Source: an uncultured Bacteroidales bacterium (GTDB lineage Bacteria; Bacteroidota; Bacteroidia; Bacteroidales; UBA932). From it: a stretch of 8,333 bases of DNA. Each line of letters starts with the position of its first letter. Positions within the stretch are counted from its first letter, which is position 1. The DNA is taken from NCBI GenBank assembly GCA_934702165.1, contig CAKUYG010000093.1:1-8333 (forward strand), read 5' to 3'. The notes beneath the pieces were generated by a model, which saw only the letters and a program-made list of their open reading frames with translations, was not told the origin of the DNA and ran no database searches. This document shows positions 1-6,259 of this stretch, in pieces. A program made the translations under genes and the position numbers.

Positions 1-1730
1 GTATTGTAATTCGCACCCCAGTCGGATTCCGGAACAGTACGCCAAGACAACCTAATAGGTGCTATTACATTATCAAAGACAGCATTATAAGTATGATTGA
101 TATTGGAATACGAGCCGGTTGTCTCATTCAAATCAAAAGAAATCGGGAATGTTCCCGTTTCATCACCACTTTTAAAGCCACCCGATTTTTCTGTATAGCC
201 CAAATGCACCGTCTGTTTCACTTTAGGGGTTCCTGCCCTATCCATCGAATAGTCAAATTGCACTGATAAACTGACGGTCCGACCTTCTTTCAGAGCTGAC
301 AAAAAAGGAGAATCTGCTCGAGCCGAATAATTAGCTATTTTAGTATGTCTCCGGCAAGCTAAACGTATAGCTGTTCCTGCTTGAGCACCGGCTCTAGCTG
401 CACTCCAGCCTTCGAGGAATTGATAAGGATCCATACTACCGGCACTATCAAATTCATATTTATCATTCGAACTGAAACTCTCCACCCTGCTGAAATCCTC
501 GAAGAAAAGATACGGACAGTCAAGACTCAGGCTCGCGCTCACGGCCGTGGAAAGATCGGCAAAGGCAAGCGTATCGTGGAGAACGGCGTTTTCGGACTCG
601 AAGCGCACAGCGACCTCCCGGTTCGAGAGAGTCCGGAACTGTTTTTCATCAAGCGTTTCTAGGAAAAAACTGTCCCCTTTTGAGAGCAGGCTGCCGTCAG
701 CATTGTCGTAAGTGTATGTGTTCGAGTCTGTTCCAGGCCAATTGACACCTTCCGGAAGACTCAAACTGATGTTCTGGAGATCTTCACCAAGATTGTTGGA
801 GGCAAGGGTGAAGTGGACCGTATACCGCGGACGTGTTTCCAAAGGCCGGAGAGGTACCGGCGTGATGTGCCCGGCCTCGAATGCCCGTCCCGAAAGGCTG
901 AAATTCATGGCGGAATACCGGGTAGCGGAATATAGTCTCACCAGCATGCTCTCCCCTGCCCCGTATGGGGTTTGAGGCGGGATAATGGCGGCCACGGCAG
1001 ACTGCTTGGACTCAGCTGAGGACGCCCCCAGAGGGGCCTGGAGTTTCATCGTGATGCTGTTCGAAGCCCCGGCGGAGAGATTCACTTCGGCATTGGACAC
1101 ATCCACATCCAATTCTCCGGCAACGGTCTGCGGCATGGTGAACTCTATCTTCTCCACCGCTCCTTCCATCTCATCATTGCCCTCCGGAATATAGAATCTC
1201 AGGAAATGCAGGAGGTGTTTCATCCTGACTTTCAACGGCTCCTCCACCGGTCCGGCTTCAGGAGCGGCCTTGAGTTCAGGCCCTGTCACAGGTTCGGCCA
1301 CCGTGATGTCAAGCCCCCCGGACACATCGCCGTTCTGGATCTTGGGTACTACGTAACGGGCTGTGGTCCCGCTTGCGGACAGCGGCTTCGGATACGAAAT
1401 GTAATAGGTGTATGTCCCCTCCGGCATAAAAGAAGGAAGCGTGGCGCCGAAATATGCCGTGCTTCTGGAGTTGTCTGGAGATGCAAAGTTTTTGAAAGTC
1501 TGATTATCAAGAATATATGCACCCTCAGAGTCTTTTGCCCAAAGCGAAATCTCATCTCCCTTGTCCCACAGGAAATGAAGTCCGTCCGCCGACATTGAGG
1601 TCTTCGTCGACTGGCTCTCAAGCCCGAGAACCACCTCAACCGGACGAGGTTGCGGACTGTAATCCAATCCACATCCACAAAGCAGCAGGGCAGCGGCAAT
1701 CCCCACAATTATAGTCTTACCTGACTTCAA
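1..1730 (-). CDS. Fimbrillin-like surface lipoprotein, 3' end beyond window
   Basis: The frame is open for 576 codons from a TTG at 1730 to the left edge, with no stop. I chose TTG because it gives a complete lipoprotein signal: Lys2 and Lys5, a hydrophobic run, then the lipobox LCGC with the acylated Cys at about residue 20. No ATG lies upstream in frame (TAA at 1739-1737), and the first internal ATG, near residue 47, would remove the signal. A segment with TKTSMSADG followed by LWDKGDEISLWA (residues about 42-66) is the hallmark N-terminal strand of Bacteroidales fimbrillin-like proteins. Beta-rich sequence follows to about residue 408. From about 409 a second module starts at FFEDFS and continues with GWSAARAGAQAGTAIRLACRR, a pattern I associate with C-terminal domains of such lipoproteins. 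It is likely anchored in the outer membrane; ligand and role are unknown (adhesin, pilus component or glycan binding). The C-terminal module is AT-richer than the rest. I am sure of the reading frame and lipoprotein nature, less so of the family. Confidence 0.85.
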   Translation of the reverse strand, partial: MKSGKTIIVGIAAALLLCGCGLDYSPQPRPVEVVLGLESQSTKTSMSADGLHFLWDKGDEISLWAKDSEGAYILDNQTFKNFASPDNSRSTAYFGATLPSFMPEGTYTYYISYPKPLSASGTTARYVVPKIQNGDVSGGLDITVAEPVTGPELKAAPEAGPVEEPLKVRMKHLLHFLRFYIPEGNDEMEGAVEKIEFTMPQTVAGELDVDVSNAEVNLSAGASNSITMKLQAPLGASSAESKQSAVAAIIPPQTPYGAGESMLVRLYSATRYSAMNFSLSGRAFEAGHITPVPLRPLETRPRYTVHFTLASNNLGEDLQNISLSLPEGVNWPGTDSNTYTYDNADGSLLSKGDSFFLETLDEKQFRTLSNREVAVRFESENAVLHDTLAFADLSTAVSASLSLDCPYLFFEDFSRVESFSSNDKYEFDSAGSMDPYQFLEGWSAARAGAQAGTAIRLACRRHTKIANYSARADSPFLSALKEGRTVSLSVQFDYSMDRAGTPKVKQTVHLGYTEKSGGFKSGDETGTFPISFDLNETTGSYSNINHTYNAVFDNVIAPIRLSWRTVPESDWGANYN

Positions 1731-1751
1731 AACACATTAACTAACGTCCGG

Positions 1752-1759
1752 CAAAGTTA
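1752..1759 (-). promoter_or_regulatory. Bacteroidetes-type -7 box of the lipoprotein gene
   Basis: The minus strand reads TAACTTTG, an exact fit to the Bacteroidetes -7 consensus TAnnTTTG. It lies 21 bases before the TTG start and downstream of the tRNA terminator, so the lipoprotein appears to have its own promoter and a short leader of roughly 15-20 bases. I see no convincing -33 TTG element at the usual spacing, so strength is uncertain. Confidence 0.5.
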
Positions 1760-1799
1760 ATGATTTTTTATGAACCTGGAAGCCACGCGACACACACAG

Positions 1800-1827
1800 A
1801 AAAGGCCCAACGCAAAGCGTTGAGCCT
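1800..1827 (-). terminator. Intrinsic terminator after tRNA-Ser
   Basis: On the minus strand an 11-bp stem pairs AGGCTCAACGC with GCGTTGGGCCT (one G-U pair) around a TTT loop and runs into a short T tract, TTTTC. It starts 11 bases beyond the tRNA 3' end and ends before the lipoprotein promoter box, so it should close the tRNA transcript and isolate the lipoprotein gene. Confidence 0.85.
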
Positions 1828-1838
1828 CAAATGTTTTG

Positions 1839-1926
1839 CGGAAAGACAGGGATTCGAACCCTGGAGCCGTTTTTGACGACCACACGCTTTCCAGACGTGC
1901 CTCTTCAGCCACTCGAGCATCTTTCC
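1839..1926 (-). tRNA. tRNA-Ser (anticodon GGA)
   Basis: A full type II cloverleaf of 88 bases folds on the minus strand. The acceptor stem pairs GGAAAGA with TCTTTCC. The D arm is CTC-GAGTGGCTGAA-GAG. The anticodon stem pairs CACGT with GCGTG around the loop CTGGAAA, placing anticodon GGA at 1892-1890. The long variable arm pairs GTCGT with ACGGC, as expected for serine tRNAs. The T arm is CAGGG-TTCGAAT-CCCTG. The discriminator is G at 1839. No CCA is encoded (the next bases are CAA), so CCA must be added after transcription. It decodes UCC and UCU. The gene is transcribed alone, with its own promoter upstream and a strong terminator downstream. Confidence 0.97.
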
Positions 1927-1938
1927 TGATTGCAGCAC

Positions 1939-1956
1939 CCGGAGAAGCAACTCCGG
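1939..1956 (-). other. Hairpin in the tRNA-Ser 5' leader
   Basis: A perfect 6-bp inverted repeat, CCGGAG and CTCCGG, flanks a 6-base loop, between the predicted start of transcription (near 1960) and the mature tRNA 5' end at 1926. No T tract follows, so it is not a usual terminator. It would fold in the precursor tRNA leader and may keep the leader from mispairing or help RNase P processing; that role is inference. Confidence 0.5.
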
Positions 1957-1965
1957 AAGCGACCG

Positions 1966-1997
1966 CAAATATACGAATAAAAAGCCTAAAGTTCCAA
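1966..1997 (-). promoter_or_regulatory. Promoter of tRNA-Ser
   Basis: The minus strand has TATATTTG at 1973-1966, an exact match to the Bacteroidetes -7 consensus TAnnTTTG. TTGG at 1997-1994 serves as a -33 element, with a 20-base spacer. Transcription should start near 1960, about 35 bases before the tRNA. This is the best promoter in the window, as expected for a tRNA gene. Confidence 0.75.
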
Positions 1998-2002
1998 CTT
2001 TA
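1987..2002 (-). terminator. Possible weak terminator or operator-like inverted repeat
   Basis: TAAAGTT and AACTTTA form a 16-base near-perfect palindrome with a CC centre, just past the stop codon of the glycosyltransferase. On the minus strand it is followed by GGCTTTTTATT, so it could end that transcript, but the stem is AT-rich and the loop very tight. It also covers the -33 element of the tRNA promoter, so it could instead bind a dimeric regulator. The sequence alone does not decide. Confidence 0.3.
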
Positions 2003-2004
2003 TT

Positions 2005-3336
2005 TTAAAGCCCGCCACTGTTCATGGCGATCCGCGCCTGCAATTCCCATGTGCGAAGACGGTCCTTGTATAGATTGTTGGCATTGACCTTGTCCACATC
2101 AAGGGCCGCATCGGAATTGTCATCCCAACGGCGGCAGTCATAGAGCACTTCCCAGATGCGTCCGATCTGGTACTCGCGGCTGATCCGGAGTGCGACAGCA
2201 TAATCCTCCCCGTATTTTGTCACCGGAAAGTTGATCTGCCTGAGCAGCGGGGTCCAGAAGCCTCGCGGAGCACCGAGACCGTTGATTCTCAAGGCATTGT
2301 TGCGGCCGTTGTCCGGAGTCCACTCACGATGGTCGATGATTCCTGGAGGAAGCGGGTTAAGGTTGATGTCGGTAAGCTGGTAGGAGCCGATGACCATGGC
2401 ACAGTTCTGCTCCCGGAAAGCATCCACGAATTTCTGCACAGTGCCCGGCCCGGAATAGACATCGTCCGAATCGAGCTGGAGAGCGAAACGTCCGCAGGAA
2501 GGATGGTGTACGGCGGCGTTCCAGTTGCCACCTATGGCGTGGTAGCCGGGCCCCTGAGCGATGTACACCAGACGCGGGTCATCAAATGAGCGGATCACAT
2601 CCTGCGTGCCGTCAGTGGAATTGTCATCGACAACTATCACATTGTATTTGAAGGATGTCTTCTGCCCGAGTGCTGAACGTATGGCATCACCTATGGTACG
2701 GACACGGTTGCGGCACGGTATCACCACCGAGGCCTCGTTCTCAAAAGAACCGCCCTGCGAAAGATCCACGCCCCTGAACTCAGGCCGCAACCAGCCCCCT
2801 ACCGCCTTGAGGTGCGCCGTGCAGGCCTTCTCCATCTCGATCTGGACCTCTCGGTTGCGCGGATCCACATAATCGAAAAGTTTTTCCCCGGACTTGCGTG
2901 TGTCCTGCTCCACCTCGTAATAGAGAAACTCGTTTATGTGCACTATCTTCCCGAGCCGGGACACCCTCAGCCTCAAGTCATATAGCGCCGCGTACTCGTA
3001 CTCCTCGTCCATCTGGGCCACAGCTGTCCGCAGGACATCGGTCCTGTACAGCTGCACGCCCCCGAAATCGAAGTCGTCCCTCAGGGCACCTTCCTGCAGG
3101 TCGATCACCGGATGAGGAAAAGTACAGCCTTCTTCCGAACGGAAATGATCGGAGTAAAGCATGGCGGCACCTGTATAGGAAGCCACCTGGAGCATGCGTT
3201 CTAGTCCGAAATCAACCCACTTGAGTTCTTGAGGGTTGGTATATATCAATATGTAAGGAGCACCGGCCGCTGAAGCTACCTCTCGAAGCCTGGCCGTGGA
3301 AACCCTTGCGGGAATGTCGAATCTGCTGACTGTCAT
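2005..3336 (-). CDS. Family 2 glycosyltransferase with two GT-A-like halves
   Basis: The 443-residue protein transfers a sugar from a nucleotide-sugar donor, probably in the cytoplasm; donor and acceptor are not predictable. The C-terminal half (residues about 200-440) is a standard GT2 domain. It opens with SVVIPCRNR, has DDNSTDGT at 237-244 for nucleotide binding, the metal-binding DSDD at 289-292, and GEDYAVALR at 376-384, the acidic motif expected to hold the catalytic base. The N-terminal half (about 27-150) resembles the later part of a GT2 fold (AAMLYSDHF at 57-65, YDLRLRVSR at 119-127). It lacks the nucleotide-binding strand, and YTNPQ stands where the DxD would be, so it is probably inactive. 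I see no membrane segments or signal peptide. The ATG at 3336 is the only in-frame ATG between the gene and its divergent neighbour. It lies five bases after a -7 box, suggesting a nearly leaderless message. Confidence 0.88.
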   Translation of the reverse strand: MTVSRFDIPARVSTARLREVASAAGAPYILIYTNPQELKWVDFGLERMLQVASYTGAAMLYSDHFRSEEGCTFPHPVIDLQEGALRDDFDFGGVQLYRTDVLRTAVAQMDEEYEYAALYDLRLRVSRLGKIVHINEFLYYEVEQDTRKSGEKLFDYVDPRNREVQIEMEKACTAHLKAVGGWLRPEFRGVDLSQGGSFENEASVVIPCRNRVRTIGDAIRSALGQKTSFKYNVIVVDDNSTDGTQDVIRSFDDPRLVYIAQGPGYHAIGGNWNAAVHHPSCGRFALQLDSDDVYSGPGTVQKFVDAFREQNCAMVIGSYQLTDINLNPLPPGIIDHREWTPDNGRNNALRINGLGAPRGFWTPLLRQINFPVTKYGEDYAVALRISREYQIGRIWEVLYDCRRWDDNSDAALDVDKVNANNLYKDRLRTWELQARIAMNSGGL

Positions 3337-3341
3337 AGATG

Positions 3342-3349
3342 CAAAAGTA
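3342..3349 (-). promoter_or_regulatory. -7 box of the minus-strand glycosyltransferase
   Basis: The minus strand reads TACTTTTG, which fits TAnnTTTG, with its last base six positions before the A of the ATG at 3336. Transcription from it would begin at or within a base or two of the start codon. I see no clear -33 element. It lies 12 bases from the divergent plus-strand box. Confidence 0.45.
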
Positions 3350-3361
3350 AATAAAAAGCAG

Positions 3362-3369
3362 TAAATTTG
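3362..3369 (+). promoter_or_regulatory. -7 box of the mannose synthase-like gene and tex operon
   Basis: TAAATTTG matches TAnnTTTG exactly, 20 bases before the ATG at 3390. The expected leader is about 15 bases and contains AAGGA at 3376-3380, nine bases from the start codon, a possible ribosome binding site. No good -33 element is visible; the region where it would lie is taken by the divergent promoter box. Confidence 0.55.
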
Positions 3370-3389
3370 CAGGATAAGGACACTAAAAT

Positions 3390-4115
3390 ATGGAACGGAA
3401 ACTTGTCATCATCCCGACCTACAACGAGATAGAGAACATATCCAAGATCACCGGCGCTGTCTTCGGCATCGAAGGACAGTATGACATTCTCGTCATCGAC
3501 GACGGCTCTCCGGACGGTACGGGAGAGGAGGTCAGAAAGCTCCAAGCCCTATACCCCCAGAGACTTCACCTTATCGAGAGAAGCGGAAAGCTCGGCCTGG
3601 GCACGGCATACGTGACCGGATTCAAATGGGCGCTGGAAAACGGCTACGACTACATCTTCGAGATGGACGCCGACTTCTCCCACAACCCGCAGGACCTGCC
3701 GAGGCTGCTCAAACCTGTGCAGGAAGGCTCCGCCGACATGTCCGTGGGATCGCGCTACTGCGACGGCATCAATGTCGTGAACTGGCCGTTCTCACGCATC
3801 CTCATATCCTACTGCGCATCCATATACGTCCGCACCATATTGGGATTCAAGATATTCGACAGCACGGCAGGATTCGTGTGCTACTCACGCAAGGTGCTTG
3901 AAACCATAGACCTCGACGCCGTCCGGATGAAAGGCTACGGCTTCCAGATAGAGCTCAAATACACAGCCAAAAGACTAGGCTTCCGCATCGCCGAAGTCCC
4001 CGTAGTCTTCGTCAACCGCAAAGAGGGCACATCCAAAATGTCCGGAAGCATCTTCGGCGAAGCGTTCTGGGGAGTGCTTGCCCTGAGATTCAGAAAAATC
4101 AGAACAAAACAATGA
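3390..4115 (+). CDS. Polyprenol-phosphate mannose synthase-like GT2 glycosyltransferase
   Basis: The 241-residue protein matches the dolichol/polyprenol-phosphate mannosyltransferase subgroup of GT2, which moves mannose (or a related sugar) from GDP-mannose to a polyprenol phosphate at the inner face of the inner membrane. Landmarks in order: IPTYNEIENI at 8-17; DDGSPDGT at 37-44; EMDADFSHNP at 91-100 with metal-binding Asp93 and Asp95; GSRY at 120-123; DSTAGF at 157-162; and the C-terminal basic loop RKEGTSKMS at 210-218. It has only the catalytic domain, without the GtrA-like membrane part that some relatives carry, and is close to the usual length for the soluble form. The ATG at 3390 follows a good -7 box and AAGGA. 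The stop TGA overlaps the ATG of tex (ATGA), so the two are probably translationally coupled. The lipid-linked sugar could feed surface glycan or protein O-glycosylation; the exact sugar is not proven by sequence. Confidence 0.9.
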   Translation: MERKLVIIPTYNEIENISKITGAVFGIEGQYDILVIDDGSPDGTGEEVRKLQALYPQRLHLIERSGKLGLGTAYVTGFKWALENGYDYIFEMDADFSHNPQDLPRLLKPVQEGSADMSVGSRYCDGINVVNWPFSRILISYCASIYVRTILGFKIFDSTAGFVCYSRKVLETIDLDAVRMKGYGFQIELKYTAKRLGFRIAEVPVVFVNRKEGTSKMSGSIFGEAFWGVLALRFRKIRTKQ

Positions 4116-6259
4116 AAGATTCATATATCAACCACATAGCCTCACTTCTCGACCTCAAGCCATGGCAGGTGGAGAACTGCATCGAAATGTTCGCCGAAGG
4201 CGACACCATCCCCTTCATCAGCCGCTACCGCAAAGAGAAGACAGGCGGGATGGACGATGCGCAGGTGGCCGAAGTGCGCCACTGGGCCGACACTTTCGAT
4301 GAAATGGAAAAGCGCAAGCAAACCATACTCAAAACCATAGGGGATGCCGGAGCACTGACCGACGAACTCAAGGAAAAGATCGAAAATTGCCTGGACGCAA
4401 CTGAGCTTGAAGACCTCTACCTTCCGTTCCGCCCGAAACGCCGCACCAGGGCCACCATGGCCAAAGAGGCAGGCCTGGAACCGCTGGCAGACCTGATGTG
4501 GACGGCACGCACCCGCGATCCCGAGGCCGAAGCCGACAAGTATCTCAACGACAAGGTCAAAAGCAAGGAGGACGCCCTCGCCGGGGCCAGGGACATCATC
4601 GCCGAACGGCTGAGCGAGACCGCAGTGATAAGGGAGAACCTCCGCTCCATATTCCGCAACCGCAGGATCACCTCCACCGTCACCAAAGCCGGAAAAGATT
4701 CACAGGAAAGTGCCAAATACCGCAGTTACTTCGAGTTCTCCATGCCGCTGTCCCGCATCCCGTCGCACAATCTGCTCGCGATGCTGCGCGCATCCAACGA
4801 GGGTTACCTCAACATCGGCATAGATGCCGACCCCGAGAAATGCGGGGCCAAGATATATTACGACTTCTGCCAGGAGCACTCCTACCCGGCCGCTCCGCTC
4901 GCCGCACAGATCAAGGAAGCCGTCTCCGACGCCTACAAACGCCTGCTTGAGCCCTCCATCTCAGGAGAAGTCATCAAGGAAGCCAAGCGCAAAGCCGACA
5001 TCGAGAGCATACGGGTATTCGGCGAAAACCTCAGGCAACTGCTGCTCAGCGCACCTGTGGGACAGAAACGGACCATGGCCATAGACCCGGGATTCCGCAA
5101 CGGCTGCAAAATCGCCTGCCTCGACGAGAACGGCGGCCTGCTCTATCACACCGTCATATTCCCCCACCCGCCGCAGAACGACAAGGTCAAGGCAATCAAA
5201 GCACTGCAGGATATGGTGGAGAAATTCAATATTGAAGCCATAGCCCTGGGCAACGGCACAGCATCCCGCGAAACCGAAGATTTCCTCAAACGCATCCATC
5301 TTCCAGAAGGCTGCAAAGTCTGGATGGTGAGCGAGGACGGGGCGTCCATCTATAGCGCCTCCGAAATAGCACGCAAGGAATTCCCTGACGAAGACGTGAC
5401 AGTACGAGGGGCAGTCTCCATAGGTCGCCGCCTGATGGATCCGCTCGCGGAACTGGTCAAGATCGACCCCAAGAACCTCGGCATCGGCCAGTACCAGCAT
5501 GACGTAGACCAAAACCTGCTTAAAGAGAAGCTTGACAACACCGTGGAGAGCTGCGTGAACGCTGTGGGGGTCAACCTCAACACAGCCTCACCGTACCTGC
5601 TCTCCTACGTCGCCGGCATAGGGCCCGCACTCGCCGAAGGCATCGTATCATACAGAACAGCCAACGGCGGCTTCAAAAACAGGGCTGAACTCAAGAAAGT
5701 ACCGCGCCTCGGTGCCAAAGCCTTCGAACAGTGCGCCGGCTTCCTGCGCATACGTGGGGCAGAGAACCCTCTTGACTCCTCCGCCGTGCATCCGGAATCA
5801 TACGGCATCGTAGACAGGATGGCAAAATCGATTGGAGTCAGCACCAAAGAACTGGTCGGCAATGCTGAACTGTGCGCAAAGATACACGCAGAAGAATTCG
5901 TAAGCGGCTCCGCAGGTCTCCCTACCATCAACGACATCCTTAAGGAACTCGCCAAACCGGGGCTCGACCCGCGCGAACAGGCCAGTGAATTCGCATTTGC
6001 GGACGACATCCACTCCATAGAAGATCTCAAATCGGGAATGGAACTCCCAGGAATAGTCACCAACATCACCAACTTCGGGGCTTTCGTGGACATCGGACTG
6101 CATGAGAACGGACTTGTCCATGTGTCCAAGATGGGGCCGCGCGGCACAGACCCTTCAAAGGTGGTCAAACTGCACCAGCAACTGACTGTCAGAGTGGTAG
6201 ATATCGATCTGGACAGGAAACGTATCGGACTGGCCCTTGTCGGCAAGAAGAATGCCTAA
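4112..6259 (+). CDS. tex: Tex family RNA-binding transcription accessory protein
   Basis: This 715-residue protein carries the full Tex architecture. The N-terminal Tex helical/HTH region includes the signature IPFISRYRKE at 33-42. A YqgF/RuvC-like domain starts near 322 at AIDPG. Tandem helix-hairpin-helix motifs span about 486-557 (NLNTAS, then VAGIGPALAEGI and KVPRLGAKAFEQCAGFLRI). An S1 RNA-binding domain runs from about 642 to the end (GIVTNITNFGAFVDIG, then GLVHVSK). Tex is a conserved cytoplasmic nucleic-acid binding protein related to eukaryotic Spt6 and linked to transcription; its exact bacterial role is not settled. The length is normal for Bacteroidetes and shorter than the roughly 770-residue enterobacterial form, with no C-terminal tail after S1. 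The ATG at 4112 overlaps the preceding stop codon, which supports this start. The TAA stop overlaps the stop of the convergent ClC gene, leaving no room for a terminator. Confidence 0.97.
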   Translation: MKDSYINHIASLLDLKPWQVENCIEMFAEGDTIPFISRYRKEKTGGMDDAQVAEVRHWADTFDEMEKRKQTILKTIGDAGALTDELKEKIENCLDATELEDLYLPFRPKRRTRATMAKEAGLEPLADLMWTARTRDPEAEADKYLNDKVKSKEDALAGARDIIAERLSETAVIRENLRSIFRNRRITSTVTKAGKDSQESAKYRSYFEFSMPLSRIPSHNLLAMLRASNEGYLNIGIDADPEKCGAKIYYDFCQEHSYPAAPLAAQIKEAVSDAYKRLLEPSISGEVIKEAKRKADIESIRVFGENLRQLLLSAPVGQKRTMAIDPGFRNGCKIACLDENGGLLYHTVIFPHPPQNDKVKAIKALQDMVEKFNIEAIALGNGTASRETEDFLKRIHLPEGCKVWMVSEDGASIYSASEIARKEFPDEDVTVRGAVSIGRRLMDPLAELVKIDPKNLGIGQYQHDVDQNLLKEKLDNTVESCVNAVGVNLNTASPYLLSYVAGIGPALAEGIVSYRTANGGFKNRAELKKVPRLGAKAFEQCAGFLRIRGAENPLDSSAVHPESYGIVDRMAKSIGVSTKELVGNAELCAKIHAEEFVSGSAGLPTINDILKELAKPGLDPREQASEFAFADDIHSIEDLKSGMELPGIVTNITNFGAFVDIGLHENGLVHVSKMGPRGTDPSKVVKLHQQLTVRVVDIDLDRKRIGLALVGKKNA

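Noticed and set aside
1..1260. Repeated occurrences of TCCGGA-like hexamers
   Set aside because: They arise from preferred Gly, Pro, Glu and Ser codons in this GC-rich genome; spacing is irregular and there is no longer shared unit.
381..1714. Several plus-strand reading frames of 65-130 codons across the lipoprotein region
   Set aside because: They lie opposite the continuous 576-codon minus-strand frame, which has a lipoprotein signal and family motifs; their translations are Arg/Pro/Ser-rich without recognisable domains.
1720..1737. ATG at 1737 as the start of the lipoprotein gene
   Set aside because: It is out of frame and reaches a stop after six codons.
4961..6246. Long minus-strand frames (up to 213 codons) opposite tex
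   Set aside because: They are antisense shadows of a high-GC gene with clear Tex domains; no promoter box precedes them and their translations match no family I know.
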